Of a stretch of 42,004 bases of DNA, positions 8,687 to 16,871 are shown piece after piece. Numbering within the stretch: position 1 is the first letter of the stretch; each line of letters starts with the position of its first letter. Where the stretch lies: assembly GCA_964469935.1 (NCBI GenBank), contig CAYXZQ010000010.1, positions 1 through 42,004 on the forward strand. The letters run 5' to 3'. This DNA comes from CAYXZQ01 sp964469935. GTDB lineage: Archaea; Nanobdellota; Nanobdellia; Woesearchaeales; DSVV01. Below the pieces are notes generated by a model that was not told where the DNA came from, made no database searches, and saw nothing but the letters and a program-made list of their open reading frames with translations. Made by a program: the position numbers and the translations under genes.

Positions 8687-9247
8687 TCACTCAACCAGCC
8701 TATAGCCGCCTTTTCTCTTCCATTCCTTCCTGAGTATGCTGAAGTTGTACTCATCCAGGTAGCCGTTCCTGGCCCTGACCGACTGCCGGGACCTGCCCTC
8801 CTTCTTCGCCCCGAGCTTCTCGATAATCCTGAGCGATGCTTGGTTATCCACTGCGGCGTGTATCTCGATTCGGTTGAGGTCAAACCTCCGGAAGCAATAA
8901 TCTATGAACGCGGACGCAGCCTCGGTGACATATCCCCTGCCAGCGAATTCCTCGCCGACGCTGTAGCCGACCTCTGCGAAATCGTCCGCATGGCTGAACC
9001 TGTTTATGGATATCGAGCCGATGAACCTCTTGCTCTTCCTCTCGATGATGGCGACGTAAAACGATTCAAGGGTCTGGTAGCCTTCGATGACTTTGCTGAC
9101 AAAGGCTTCAGCATCCTCCCTGCCGTAAGGGTGGGGGATGCGGGTATACTGGAAATATTTCTTCCCTTTTGAATATATCCCGAACACTGCATCGATATCA
9201 TCCTCTGTGATATCTCTCAGCACAAGGCGCTCTGTCTCGAGCCTCAT
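8687..9247 (-). CDS. GNAT-family N-acetyltransferase (RimJ/RimL type)
   Basis: 186 residues. It opens with LETERLVLRDITEDD, as in RimJ/RimL-type enzymes. VGEEFAGRGYVTEA carries the acetyl-CoA-binding R/Q-x-x-G-x-A/G loop (GRGYVT), and NQASLRIIEKLGAKKEG is the usual late motif. It would move acetyl from acetyl-CoA to an amine, often a protein N terminus, but the substrate cannot be read from the sequence. The start overlaps the gatA stop in ATGA, so translation is coupled. Confidence 0.85.
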   Translation of the reverse strand: MRLETERLVLRDITEDDIDAVFGIYSKGKKYFQYTRIPHPYGREDAEAFVSKVIEGYQTLESFYVAIIERKSKRFIGSISINRFSHADDFAEVGYSVGEEFAGRGYVTEAASAFIDYCFRRFDLNRIEIHAAVDNQASLRIIEKLGAKKEGRSRQSVRARNGYLDEYNFSILRKEWKRKGGYRLVE

Positions 9248-10653
9248 CCTTCCATGGCCCCGCCGAGCTGCACTAGCTTTCTCTCCATCAGGTGGTCTGC
9301 CGTGAGCATCATACCGACAGGCAAGCCCCCGGACATGCCGGCATTGACACTCAGGTGCGGAAGTCCCGCAAGGTTCGGACCGACAGTCATTATGTCCATC
9401 ATGTAGTTCTGGAGCGGGGTGAGCTTCTTGATGTCGTCGAATGTCGGCGGAAGAATCGGCATTGTCGGGCTGGCAAGGGCAGCATATCTCTTGAACAGGG
9501 ACCTGTATTCCTTGATTATCTTTGTCCTGACTTCCATCGCCTTCATGTAATAAGCGTCGCGAAACCCTGCCATGCGGGCGAATGTCCCGATTATTATCCT
9601 TCTCTTTGCCTCTTTTCCGAAATTATGAGAGCGGACCTTCGTGAAATACTCGTTGAAGCTGCCGGACAGGCTCTCGTGCACACCATACCTCATCCCGCAG
9701 TACTTCGCAAGGTTTGTCGAGCTCTCGCTCATGGCGATGAGGTAATAGGCCTGTACACCGTACTTGCCTGCAAGCGGGAGGGAGACCTCGTCATATTTCA
9801 CGCCGGCAGACTCCAGTCTCTTTATTCCGTCCCATACCCTGTCCTTGACCTTGTCATCCACCCCGTCTCCGAAGCATTCCTTTATGACGCCGATTCTCAT
9901 CCCTTTTGGCTCCTGCGCTGCCCAGTCCGCGTACTTGTCGACAGGCTCATGCAACGTAGTGGATTCGTTGCTGTCATGGCCGGAGATCAGCTCAAGCATC
10001 AAGGCGGCATCATGCACATTCTTTGCCATGGGCCCTATCTTGTCCAGGCTGTTCGCGTAGTCCATGAGCCCGTACCTGGACACCCTGCCGTATGTGGGGC
10101 ATAAGCCCGTGACACCGCAGAATGATGCAGGGCTGACAATCGATCCCCCTGTAGATTCGCCGAGGCTGATGTGGGGAAAATCAGCAAGCTTTGTCACACC
10201 CCCTGAGCCACCGCTCGAGCCACCGCACGCCCTTTTCCTGTCATATGGATTGAGGGGCACCTTCATGTTCACGCCCACGTTTGTAGAGAACGAGCCGAAG
10301 CCGAACTCGTCCTGCGCTGTCTTGCCGATGATGACTGCGCCCTCATCGATGACTTTCTGCACAGCTGTCGCATTGAAGACAGGCCTGTAGCCGGTGAGTA
10401 TCTTCGAGCCTGCCCTGGATTCAACGCCCTTCACGCACAGGCAGTCCTTGACTGAGACAGGGACTCCGGCAAGCCTTCCTTTAGGTTCCTTCTTCACGTT
10501 TTCTGCCTGGGACAATGCAAGCTCGTCGGATATCGCGTTGAAATAATGAAACTCCTTGTCGATTTTTTTTATCTTCTCAATCACCTTGCGGGTATGCTCG
10601 ACAGGGTCGATCTCGCCGCTCCTGACCTTTTTTGACAATTCAGATACCAGCAT
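9244..10653 (-). CDS. gatA: Asp/Glu-tRNA amidotransferase subunit A
   Basis: 469 residues from ATG 10653, one base after the gatC stop. A longer frame reaching 10716 runs inside gatC and is not used. The amidase signature is clear: VSVKDCLC with the catalytic Lys, GGSSGGSGG, and GESTGGSIVSPASFCG with the cis-Ser and nucleophile Ser. GatA releases ammonia from glutamine or asparagine and passes it to GatB. A ribosome-binding site (AGGTGGTG) lies in the end of gatC. The stop codon overlaps the acetyltransferase start by 4 bases. Confidence 0.95.
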   Translation of the reverse strand: MLVSELSKKVRSGEIDPVEHTRKVIEKIKKIDKEFHYFNAISDELALSQAENVKKEPKGRLAGVPVSVKDCLCVKGVESRAGSKILTGYRPVFNATAVQKVIDEGAVIIGKTAQDEFGFGSFSTNVGVNMKVPLNPYDRKRACGGSSGGSGGVTKLADFPHISLGESTGGSIVSPASFCGVTGLCPTYGRVSRYGLMDYANSLDKIGPMAKNVHDAALMLELISGHDSNESTTLHEPVDKYADWAAQEPKGMRIGVIKECFGDGVDDKVKDRVWDGIKRLESAGVKYDEVSLPLAGKYGVQAYYLIAMSESSTNLAKYCGMRYGVHESLSGSFNEYFTKVRSHNFGKEAKRRIIIGTFARMAGFRDAYYMKAMEVRTKIIKEYRSLFKRYAALASPTMPILPPTFDDIKKLTPLQNYMMDIMTVGPNLAGLPHLSVNAGMSGGLPVGMMLTADHLMERKLVQLGGAMEG

Positions 10654-10654
10654 C

Positions 10655-10939
10655 CTACACCACCTTCGGCCCCTGGAAATAGCCGTCCCTGGCATTCGGA
10701 GAGTTCGACAGCGCATCCTCCTGACTGAGCGAGCTTTCCGCTTCGTCCTCCCTGAGCTCGTCCTTCAGCTCCACGGGCTGGAAGCTCGGCCTTATGCCTT
10801 TCGTGTCGACTTCCTTGAGCTTCGAGAATGCCTCAAGCACCTCTCTTAGCTGCGGGAGGAATTCCTCTATCTCCTGCTCTGTCAGCTTCAGCCTCGCGAC
10901 CTCGGAGACGTGCTTAATCAGCTCCTTGTCTATTTTCAT
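10655..10939 (-). CDS. gatC: Asp/Glu-tRNA amidotransferase subunit C
   Basis: 94 residues from ATG 10939. An in-frame TTG 9 bases upstream is less likely, because the TATA box places the transcript start almost on this ATG. The sequence has the GatC pattern: VARLKLTEQEIEEF near the N terminus, then LREVLEAFSKLKEVDT, and a late DALSNSP and GYFQGPKVV. GatC clamps GatA to GatB. First gene of the operon. Confidence 0.9.
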   Translation of the reverse strand: MKIDKELIKHVSEVARLKLTEQEIEEFLPQLREVLEAFSKLKEVDTKGIRPSFQPVELKDELREDEAESSLSQEDALSNSPNARDGYFQGPKVV

Positions 10940-10960
10940 CAGGGACAAAGAACCGGCGCT

Positions 10961-10970
10961 TTTATTTAAA
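10961..10970 (-). promoter_or_regulatory. TATA box for the gat operon
   Basis: Reverse strand TTTAAATAAA, about 26 bases before ATG 10939, predicting a leaderless mRNA. Confidence 0.5.
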
Positions 10971-11090
10971 GTTTATTCATCAAGATACAATCTCGTCTCA
11001 GAACTGGTCTTTGTAATTCTGCGATATAACTAATACAATACATATCTTAAAGAATAAATATATTTATAAAAAGCAAGCTTTCCCAAACCT

Positions 11091-11123
11091 CATATAAAGT
11101 ATGATAAAGTATTACATTGTAAT
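11091..11123 (+). promoter_or_regulatory. TATA-like box and ATTACA-T-TGTAAT palindrome
   Basis: CATATAAAGT (11091-11100) is followed by an inverted repeat (11111-11123) just upstream of ATG 11139. The region 10949-11138 is otherwise AT-rich with no gene seen. The palindrome could be an operator overlapping the transcript start. Confidence 0.35.
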
Positions 11124-11138
11124 GTTAAAATTATTAAA

Positions 11139-11594
11139 ATGATAATTGCCCAATACGGCATACTGCTGCCACAAGGATTTGACAGGCTAATCACGACTGA
11201 GTGGGTTAACCATTTCTTTGAGAAAAAAGGGGAGTATTTCCTGCACAGGACCGATGAAATCAGCCGGCCGGAACAGGTGATAGACCATTATGTCAGCACC
11301 CTTAACAAAAAGGTAGGGGTGGAGTTTAAGCTCAGTACGGGTGTGGAAGATGTCACTCTTGAGAATCTCATGCTGACTGTCCCGTATGACGAATACCCTT
11401 TCCAGGTATTCCACAGGATCTTTCCTAATAACGATGAAAAAGCCATTAAGGAGCTCATGTACAGGAGAAGCAATATCAGTCATGAATTATTCAAGATGAG
11501 GCAGAGGAAGGGCTATTGCCCTAGAGATGACACAAGATTTCCCTCAGGTCCTTCTTCTTCACCACAATATCAGCCGCAGCATCAAGCTCCTTAG
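11139..11594 (+). CDS. Unknown 151-residue protein, 3' end overlapping a convergent gene
   Basis: Starts MIIAQYGILLPQGFDRLI. The first 128 residues look like a folded soluble protein with no membrane helix or known motif. The final 25 or so residues (DDTRFPSGPSSSPQYQPQHQAP) are low-complexity and come from the antisense of the phosphatase gene, overlapping it by 74 bases. I do not recognise the family. Codon use is more AT-rich than in the neighbours, which may point to transfer. It stands alone between two reverse-strand operons. Confidence 0.6.
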   Translation: MIIAQYGILLPQGFDRLITTEWVNHFFEKKGEYFLHRTDEISRPEQVIDHYVSTLNKKVGVEFKLSTGVEDVTLENLMLTVPYDEYPFQVFHRIFPNNDEKAIKELMYRRSNISHELFKMRQRKGYCPRDDTRFPSGPSSSPQYQPQHQAP

Positions 11595-12165
11595 ACTTGG
11601 AATTGAAGGATATGCCGAGTCCTGCTGTCCTCACCGCTTCTATGTCGTTGAGATTGTCGCCGACAAAAACAGTCTTTGCCAGAGGGATGTTCTCCCTTGT
11701 TGCAATAAGCTTCAGGCCGGTCGCCTTGTGGACGAAATCGTAAGGCGACACCTTGTACCCTGAGATCCTCCCCTTGTGATCAAAGCTAATCTGGTTTATG
11801 AACACATGGTCGAACGGGTTCCCAGGGAAGAAATGATGCATGACGATATCCAGCGAGCCCGAGATGACGGCTATTTTGGCGCCCCTCCTCTTCAGCTCAA
11901 AGATGGTCTCTTCGGCTCCCTGCATGAGTCTCAGACCAGAGATTGCTTCAAAGAAATCCTTCTTCCTTGCACCTGCCCTGTTCCACCATGCGACATCCTC
12001 AGCAAACCATTCCGCATAGGTAATCTTCCCTTCAAGGTACATGTTATGCCACTTCCTGACAAGGGACTGGTCGATACTGAAATGCTCATGGAGGGTGTGC
12101 CAGATGAACTCAGTGTCGTCTACGATAGTCCCATCCAGATCGAAGCATACAAGCTTGTATCTCAT
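11521..12165 (-). CDS. HAD-family phosphatase (SerB-like)
   Basis: 214 residues with all four HAD motifs: CFDLDGTIVD (nucleophile Asp and acid/base Asp), VISGS, a Lys in the K-ATGLKL region, and VFVGDNLNDIEA. The helical cap between motifs I and II is small, as in HAD-IB phosphoserine phosphatases. Substrate unknown; phosphoserine or another small phosphate ester is possible. Its ATG overlaps the transporter stop in ATGA, with GGAGG just upstream, so it is the last gene of aspS-transporter-HAD. Confidence 0.85.
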   Translation of the reverse strand: MRYKLVCFDLDGTIVDDTEFIWHTLHEHFSIDQSLVRKWHNMYLEGKITYAEWFAEDVAWWNRAGARKKDFFEAISGLRLMQGAEETIFELKRRGAKIAVISGSLDIVMHHFFPGNPFDHVFINQISFDHKGRISGYKVSPYDFVHKATGLKLIATRENIPLAKTVFVGDNLNDIEAVRTAGLGISFNSKSKELDAAADIVVKKKDLREILCHL

Positions 12166-13058
12166 CCTAATCCTCCAAGCAGTGACATTGCGACAATCCC
12201 TGCTATTGCCGTGAGGATGCCGTAGATCTGGAGCCTGCCGATCCTCTCCTTAAGGAATATCCTTGCAAGGACCAGCGTCACGAAAGGCGCCGCTGATATG
12301 ATCCCCATGGATATGGTCACTTCCTCCATGGTGAAGGAGAGCACCATAAGGATAATCCCTAGGGCGCCTGCAAGCCCGGAACCCAGGATGAGCAGGAGCG
12401 GGCCCTTGTTCAGGACTGTTTTTCTGAACTCCCTGTATGACGGCCTCTGAGGAAGGAATGCCAGGAATATGAACAGGACGACAAAGCATTCAGGATAAAA
12501 TGCCGCTGCATAGGGCCCTGTCCTGTTCATTATCAACTTTGAGAGGACCCATATGATGCCCCAGCATACTGCGGTAATCAGGGCGTACCGAATCCCCTTA
12601 TCAGCATTGAACCTTATATGCTTCAATGATCCCAAATCAAGCGAGAGCATGATTATGCCTGCCAGTATGACTCCAATAGCGACATACTGCAGAGGCCCGA
12701 ACACCTCGCCCAGCGCGAACGCCGCGATAATTGCTGTGAATATGACATTCGTGTGGGCTATAGTGACATTGATTGAGACAAGACCTTCATTTATGGCCCT
12801 GACAAAGGTGTACAGCCCGATGGCACCTACCAAACCGTATGCAAGTATCATGACCCAGACTTTCGGGTCATGCGGCAGGAAAATGCCGCCGACGGCAAAG
12901 AATATGAGCAGGAAGAAGACATGCGGGATGAACTTGTAGACAGTCGCCTTGAGTGTTCCGAAATTCCCTGTGAGGGGTTTGAGGGTCAGGTCGCTTATCC
13001 CCCAGAATATCATCGATGTGACAGCAAGAAGGATTCCGTAGGCCGCCAAGTGGATCAC
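12162..13058 (-). CDS. EamA/DMT-family membrane transporter
   Basis: 298 residues, with about ten hydrophobic helices in two five-helix halves as expected for drug/metabolite transporters. Typical segments are SMIFWGISDLTLKPL near the N terminus and AICWG-like VCWGIIWVLSKLIM in the second half. It starts with GTG overlapping the aspS stop (GTGA), so it is translationally coupled. The substrate cannot be told; exporters of metabolites or amino acids are common in the family. Confidence 0.85.
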   Translation of the reverse strand: MIHLAAYGILLAVTSMIFWGISDLTLKPLTGNFGTLKATVYKFIPHVFFLLIFFAVGGIFLPHDPKVWVMILAYGLVGAIGLYTFVRAINEGLVSINVTIAHTNVIFTAIIAAFALGEVFGPLQYVAIGVILAGIIMLSLDLGSLKHIRFNADKGIRYALITAVCWGIIWVLSKLIMNRTGPYAAAFYPECFVVLFIFLAFLPQRPSYREFRKTVLNKGPLLLILGSGLAGALGIILMVLSFTMEEVTISMGIISAAPFVTLVLARIFLKERIGRLQIYGILTAIAGIVAMSLLGGLG

Positions 13059-14827
13059 TCGCCTTTTTTTTTGGCGATGTCTAGCCTAAGGTGAAGCTCT
13101 CTGAGCTGGTCATTCTCCACAGCTCCCGGAGACGAGTCCATGGGGCACTGTGCAGCCTTGTTCTTGGGAAATGCTATGACCTCGCGGATGTCGTTTGTCC
13201 CTGTCATCAGGGCAACAAGCCTGTCAATGCCCAGACCCATGCCTCCGTGCACAGGTGCGCCGTACCTGTATGCCTCGAGAAGGAAGCCGAACTTCTTCTC
13301 TGCGTCTTTCTCATCAAGGCCTATCACCTTCATCACCCTCTTCTGGACCCTGGGGTCGTGTATCCTTATCGAGCCCGAGCCCAGCTCTATTCCGTTCAGG
13401 ACGAGGTCGAAGAGGTCTCCCCTGACCTTGCCAGGGTCTTTCTCAAGATACTGCAGGTGCTCCTCCTTGGGCATGGAGAACATATGATGCTCGGGTGTCC
13501 ATGAGCCGGAATCCTCGTCCCATGCAAAGAGCGGGAAATCCGTCACCCAGCAGAACCGAAAGACAGAATCATCGACAAGTTCCAGCTTCTTTGCAAGCTC
13601 CTGGCGCAGGAGGTTGAGGACATTGTTCGCCACCTCTGGCCTGTCTGCGATGAACATGAGTATGCTCCCGGGCTTTGCACCTGTCGCATCCAGGAGCTTT
13701 TTCTGTATATCCCCGCTGAAGAACTTCGCGATGTTCGACTCAAGCCCTTTTTCTGTCACACGCATCCACGCCATGCCCTTGGCCCCTGCCTTTATGGAGA
13801 AATCGATGAGCGAGTCTATCTCCTTCCTTCCAAGTTCCTTTTCAGGGTTTATGCACTTGACAATCCCGCTGTTCTTGACAACGTCTTTGAACACCTGGAA
13901 ATCAGAATCCCTGACAATGTCAGTCACCTCAGTCAGCTCAAGGCCGTATCTTATATCGGGCTTATCTGTACCGTACAGATCCATGGCATCCTCGTACGTG
14001 AGCCTGGGGAACCTGTCAAGCTTCTTCCCAAGCACTGTCTTGAATATATGGCCGAAGAGCCCTTCGACAAATTTCATTATATCACCAGAGTCCACAAAGC
14101 TCATCTCGAAGTCGAACTGGGTGTGCTCAGGCTGGCGGTCAGCGCGCAGGTCCTCGTCCCTGAGGCATTTTGCCACCTGGAAATACCTGTCAACGCCTGA
14201 TATCATCAGTATCTGCTTGTACAGCTGGGGCGATTGAGGCAATGCGTAGAAACTGCCAGGATTGACTCTTGATGGCACTATGTAATCCCTTGCGCCTTCT
14301 GGCGTAGAGCGGACAAGCATGGGGGTATCGATGTCGATGAACCCGTTGTCATTGAAATACTGCCTTCCTGCCATGACCACCTCGTGGCGCATGAGAAGGT
14401 TCTTCTGCATCACAGGCCTCCTCAGGTCAAGGTACCTGTACTTCAGCCTCATCTCGTCGTTTGCAACGATCCTGTCCTCGACCTCGAGCGGCGGAGTCAT
14501 GGCCTTTCCGATTATCTCAATCTCAGATGTAATCACCTCGATCTCGCCAGTGTCGAGCTTCGGGTTCTCAAGCCCTTCTCCTCTTGCCCTGACCTTTCCC
14601 TTCGCCGCTATGACATCCTCTCTCCTGAGGGACTCGGCAGCTGAATGGGAATCCTTGTCAGCCTTCGGGTCGAAGACTATCTGCGTCAGGCCGAACCTGT
14701 CCCTGAGGTCGATGAATATGAGACCCCCGTGGTCCCGCCTGTTCTGCACCCATCCGTTGAGAATGACTTCCCTGCCGATGTGCTTCTTCCCGAGCTCCCC
14801 GCAGTTATGAGTCCGTTTGAGCTTCAT
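13055..14827 (-). CDS. aspS: Aspartyl-tRNA synthetase, bacterial type
   Basis: 590 residues, the length of bacterial AspRS; archaeal AspRS is usually about 430-440. The OB-fold anticodon domain is at 1-110 (LNGWVQNRRDHGGLIFIDLR). Class II motif 2 (CLRDEDLRADRQPEHTQFD) and motif 3 (MGLGIDRLVALMTG) are intact. Between them, at about 290-410, lies the inserted GAD-type domain found in bacterial enzymes. It ligates Asp to tRNA-Asp and, given the gatCAB operon nearby, may also charge tRNA-Asn with Asp. The C terminus IAKKKGE is encoded over a run of nine A. First gene of an operon with the transporter and HAD genes. Confidence 0.9.
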   Translation of the reverse strand: MKLKRTHNCGELGKKHIGREVILNGWVQNRRDHGGLIFIDLRDRFGLTQIVFDPKADKDSHSAAESLRREDVIAAKGKVRARGEGLENPKLDTGEIEVITSEIEIIGKAMTPPLEVEDRIVANDEMRLKYRYLDLRRPVMQKNLLMRHEVVMAGRQYFNDNGFIDIDTPMLVRSTPEGARDYIVPSRVNPGSFYALPQSPQLYKQILMISGVDRYFQVAKCLRDEDLRADRQPEHTQFDFEMSFVDSGDIMKFVEGLFGHIFKTVLGKKLDRFPRLTYEDAMDLYGTDKPDIRYGLELTEVTDIVRDSDFQVFKDVVKNSGIVKCINPEKELGRKEIDSLIDFSIKAGAKGMAWMRVTEKGLESNIAKFFSGDIQKKLLDATGAKPGSILMFIADRPEVANNVLNLLRQELAKKLELVDDSVFRFCWVTDFPLFAWDEDSGSWTPEHHMFSMPKEEHLQYLEKDPGKVRGDLFDLVLNGIELGSGSIRIHDPRVQKRVMKVIGLDEKDAEKKFGFLLEAYRYGAPVHGGMGLGIDRLVALMTGTNDIREVIAFPKNKAAQCPMDSSPGAVENDQLRELHLRLDIAKKKGE

Positions 14828-14850
14828 ACCTCTGCTGTTTTCGGATTTTG

Positions 14851-14860
14851 TATATAAAGG
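14851..14860 (-). promoter_or_regulatory. TATA box for aspS operon
   Basis: Reverse strand CCTTTATATA, about 28 bases before ATG 14827. GAGGT directly precedes the ATG. Confidence 0.5.
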
Positions 14861-14871
14861 TTATGAAAAAA

Positions 14872-15126
14872 TCACTTGTAGATAAGTTTGAGTATGAACA
14901 AAATCGTAGCGAATAGGAATTCAATAGTCGAGAACACGATTGCAGGCCAGATGACGTTGATTATAGCATAGACAACCCATATGAAAAGGCCAACCATGTA
15001 CACGGATGTCCAGGCGAGCGATATGTCATGCGTGGACCTTGTCTTCAGGCTCTTGTAGAGCTGTGGTGTCATGGACAGGGTTATTAGGAAAGTGCCGGCG
15101 TACCCTATGGGGTCGTAGACTGTCAT
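14872..15126 (-). CDS. SemiSWEET/PQ-loop family small membrane protein
   Basis: 84 residues with three hydrophobic helices, the size of a SemiSWEET half-transporter. The PQ motif is in the first loop (SMTPQLYKSLKTRSTHDIS) and a second helix carries SLAWTSVYMVGLFIWVVYAI. Such proteins form dimers that let sugars cross the membrane. GGGAG lies upstream of the ATG. It shares a promoter region with the divergent tgt. Confidence 0.85.
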   Translation of the reverse strand: MTVYDPIGYAGTFLITLSMTPQLYKSLKTRSTHDISLAWTSVYMVGLFIWVVYAIINVIWPAIVFSTIEFLFATILFILKLIYK

Positions 15127-15145
15127 ACCAGCTCCCTTGCTTTCC

Positions 15146-15157
15146 TATTATATAAAT
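15146..15157. promoter_or_regulatory. Near-symmetric TATA box between SemiSWEET and tgt
   Basis: TATTATATAAAT reads as a TATA box on both strands. It is about 25 bases before the reverse-strand ATG 15126 and about 50 bases before the forward ATG 15204, so it may serve both divergent genes. Confidence 0.4.
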
Positions 15158-15203
15158 CTGTTGATGGATGCTCAAAAGATTAATAAGGACAGGGTGAATC
15201 TCC

Positions 15204-16322
15204 ATGGAGATGTTCGACATCACTGCAGAAGACAGGACAACATCGGCAAGGACAGGAGAGCTGAGGACTGCACACGGCAGGCTCAGGACACCATTCTTCA
15301 TGCCTGTCGCGACAAAAGGGGCTGTCAGGTTCATGGATTTCGCCGGGCTGAAGAACACAGGGACAGAGTGCATAATATCTAACTCCCTCCTCCTATACCA
15401 GAAGCCGGGGCTTGAGACTATAAGGAAAGCCGGCGGGCTTCACAAATTCTACAGCTGGGACAGGGGAATCTTCACAGACAGCGGCGGGTTCCAGACCCTG
15501 GACAGCTTCTTTTTGGAAAGCTCGACTGAGGAGGGCGCTCCGTTCAGGTCGCCATACAGCGGGAAATCAGAGCTTATCACGCCTGAGAAGGCCATGGAAA
15601 TCCAGCTCGCGCTCGGCCCCGACGTGGCGATGTGTCTCGATGACGTGCCGAAACATGACGATCCGCTCCAGGCTGTCAGGTCGAAGACCCTCAGGACCCA
15701 TTCCTGGGCAAGAAGATGCAAGGCATATCATGATGAGCATAAAAAAAAGCAGCTCCTCTTTGGGATTGCCCAGGGCGGCACGCACAAGGATATCAGGAAG
15801 AAGAGCATAGAATTCATCAAAGCCCTTGATTTCGACGGCATAGCAATGGGCGGGCTTGCAATCGGAGAGCCCATAAGCACAATGTATGAAATGATTTGGG
15901 CGTCTGTTTCGCACCTGCCGAAAACAAAGCCCAGGTATCTCATGGGAGTCGGAAGTCCGCAGGACCTTCTGGAATGCATCAGCCAGGGCGTCGACTGCTT
16001 CGACTCGACATTCCCCACGCAGAATGCAAGGCACGGCACTCTTTTCACATGGAACGGCAACCTCAATATCGGCAGGAGAGAATATGCCTCTGACCTGGGA
16101 CCCATCGAAGATGGTTGCGGATGTCCGACCTGTAAAAACCACTCGAGGGCCTATGTAAGGCATCTCCTGGGACTGAACGAGCCTGCAGGCAAGATACTCG
16201 CGACGCAGCACAACCTTCATTTCATCCAGAACCTGATACAGAAGTCAAGGGAAGCGATAGGGGAAGGGAAATTCGAAAAGTTCAGGGCCGGGGTTGCAAA
16301 GAAATTTTCCAAAAAGGCATAA
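15204..16322 (+). CDS. tgt: tRNA-guanine transglycosylase, bacterial-length
   Basis: 372 residues, the size of bacterial TGT and without the extra C-terminal domains (PUA) of archaeal archaeosine TGT. Motifs: FTDSGGFQ with a catalytic Asp (about 92), GIAQGG, the base-pocket loop AMGGLAIGEP, the nucleophile region DSTFPTQNARHG, and zinc ligands CGCPTC plus a later TQHNLHF His. The enzyme swaps a guanine in tRNA for a 7-deazaguanine base. Bacterial enzymes act at position 34 with preQ1, archaeal ones at position 15. Start at ATG 15204 with GGGTGA six bases upstream; ATG 15210 is an alternative. Confidence 0.9.
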   Translation: MEMFDITAEDRTTSARTGELRTAHGRLRTPFFMPVATKGAVRFMDFAGLKNTGTECIISNSLLLYQKPGLETIRKAGGLHKFYSWDRGIFTDSGGFQTLDSFFLESSTEEGAPFRSPYSGKSELITPEKAMEIQLALGPDVAMCLDDVPKHDDPLQAVRSKTLRTHSWARRCKAYHDEHKKKQLLFGIAQGGTHKDIRKKSIEFIKALDFDGIAMGGLAIGEPISTMYEMIWASVSHLPKTKPRYLMGVGSPQDLLECISQGVDCFDSTFPTQNARHGTLFTWNGNLNIGRREYASDLGPIEDGCGCPTCKNHSRAYVRHLLGLNEPAGKILATQHNLHFIQNLIQKSREAIGEGKFEKFRAGVAKKFSKKA

Positions 16323-16330
16323 TCTTCATC

Positions 16331-16537
16331 TCAGGCAATCGTGATGTTCTCAACCCGGAAATCTTCCAGCAGGCTGGGATTTTTTTCCTTGACAAAAAGT
16401 ATCTCCACTCCTACTACCTGGCCGGATGCATTGAAATCGATGGCAGTATTCTCATCTATCTCTTTTGTGGTCTCGACTTTCTCATCCCTTAAAGTGATAT
16501 ACATCGCATCAGCATCAGGGTCATATCGTATCTTCAT
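16331..16537 (-). CDS. DUF2283 small protein (antitoxin-like)
   Basis: 68 residues of the DUF2283 pattern: KIRYDPDADAMYITLRD near the N terminus and a later DFNASGQVVGVEIL. Such proteins are often paired with DUF4258 or other small toxins. Its ATG overlaps the end of the upstream DUF4258 gene by 4 bases. Function inferred from pairing. Confidence 0.75.
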   Translation of the reverse strand: MKIRYDPDADAMYITLRDEKVETTKEIDENTAIDFNASGQVVGVEILFVKEKNPSLLEDFRVENITIA

Positions 16538-16746
16538 TTTACATAGAATGTTGTTATTATCTTTATAAATTTTTCTTTGACAAATACAACTTTGATTTCT
16601 GCGCCATTCAATCTCTTTGTCGCATAATATTTATTGCCGATATGTCTTATTGAATCAGGCGATCTCACTGCCTCTTCAACCCAGACAGACAGGATTTTCC
16701 TTCTCATCATCCGCTGCCTGGCATGAAGGGTAAACATGATTTCCAT
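16534..16746 (-). CDS. DUF4258 small protein (RelE-fold toxin-like)
   Basis: 70 residues from ATG 16746; two in-frame TTG codons upstream are less likely because the TATA box places the transcript start at this ATG. The pattern FTLHARQRMMRR near the N terminus and YYATKRLNGAEIKVVFV later is that of DUF4258, a family with a RelE-like fold often found next to DUF2283. Together they form a compact two-gene unit, toxin first. Whether it is an active toxin is not shown by sequence. Confidence 0.75.
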   Translation of the reverse strand: MEIMFTLHARQRMMRRKILSVWVEEAVRSPDSIRHIGNKYYATKRLNGAEIKVVFVKEKFIKIITTFYVK

Positions 16747-16767
16747 CAACAAAATTGGTTACAGGTT

Positions 16768-16777
16768 CTTTAAAAGC
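16768..16777 (-). promoter_or_regulatory. TATA box for the DUF4258-DUF2283 pair
   Basis: Reverse strand CTTTTAAAGA, about 26 bases before ATG 16746; a leaderless mRNA is predicted. Confidence 0.4.
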
Positions 16778-16845
16778 ATTATCTATGTTTTTCCGGAAAA
16801 TCCTTATACCTGAATCTGCGTGAAAAAGAAGCAAAACAAAAACAA

Positions 16846-16855
16846 TTTAAATACC
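16846..16855 (+). promoter_or_regulatory. TATA box for the cation exchanger
   Basis: TTTAAATACC ends 17 bases before ATG 16872 and 20 before ATG 16875. A leaderless transcript starting at the second ATG is possible. Confidence 0.4.
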
Positions 16856-16871
16856 TTATCCAAGTGTCTGG

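Noticed and set aside
13063..13073. T-run as a terminator of a forward transcript
   Set aside because: It is the coding A9 run for the Lys-Lys-Lys at the AspRS C terminus, and no forward gene ends there.
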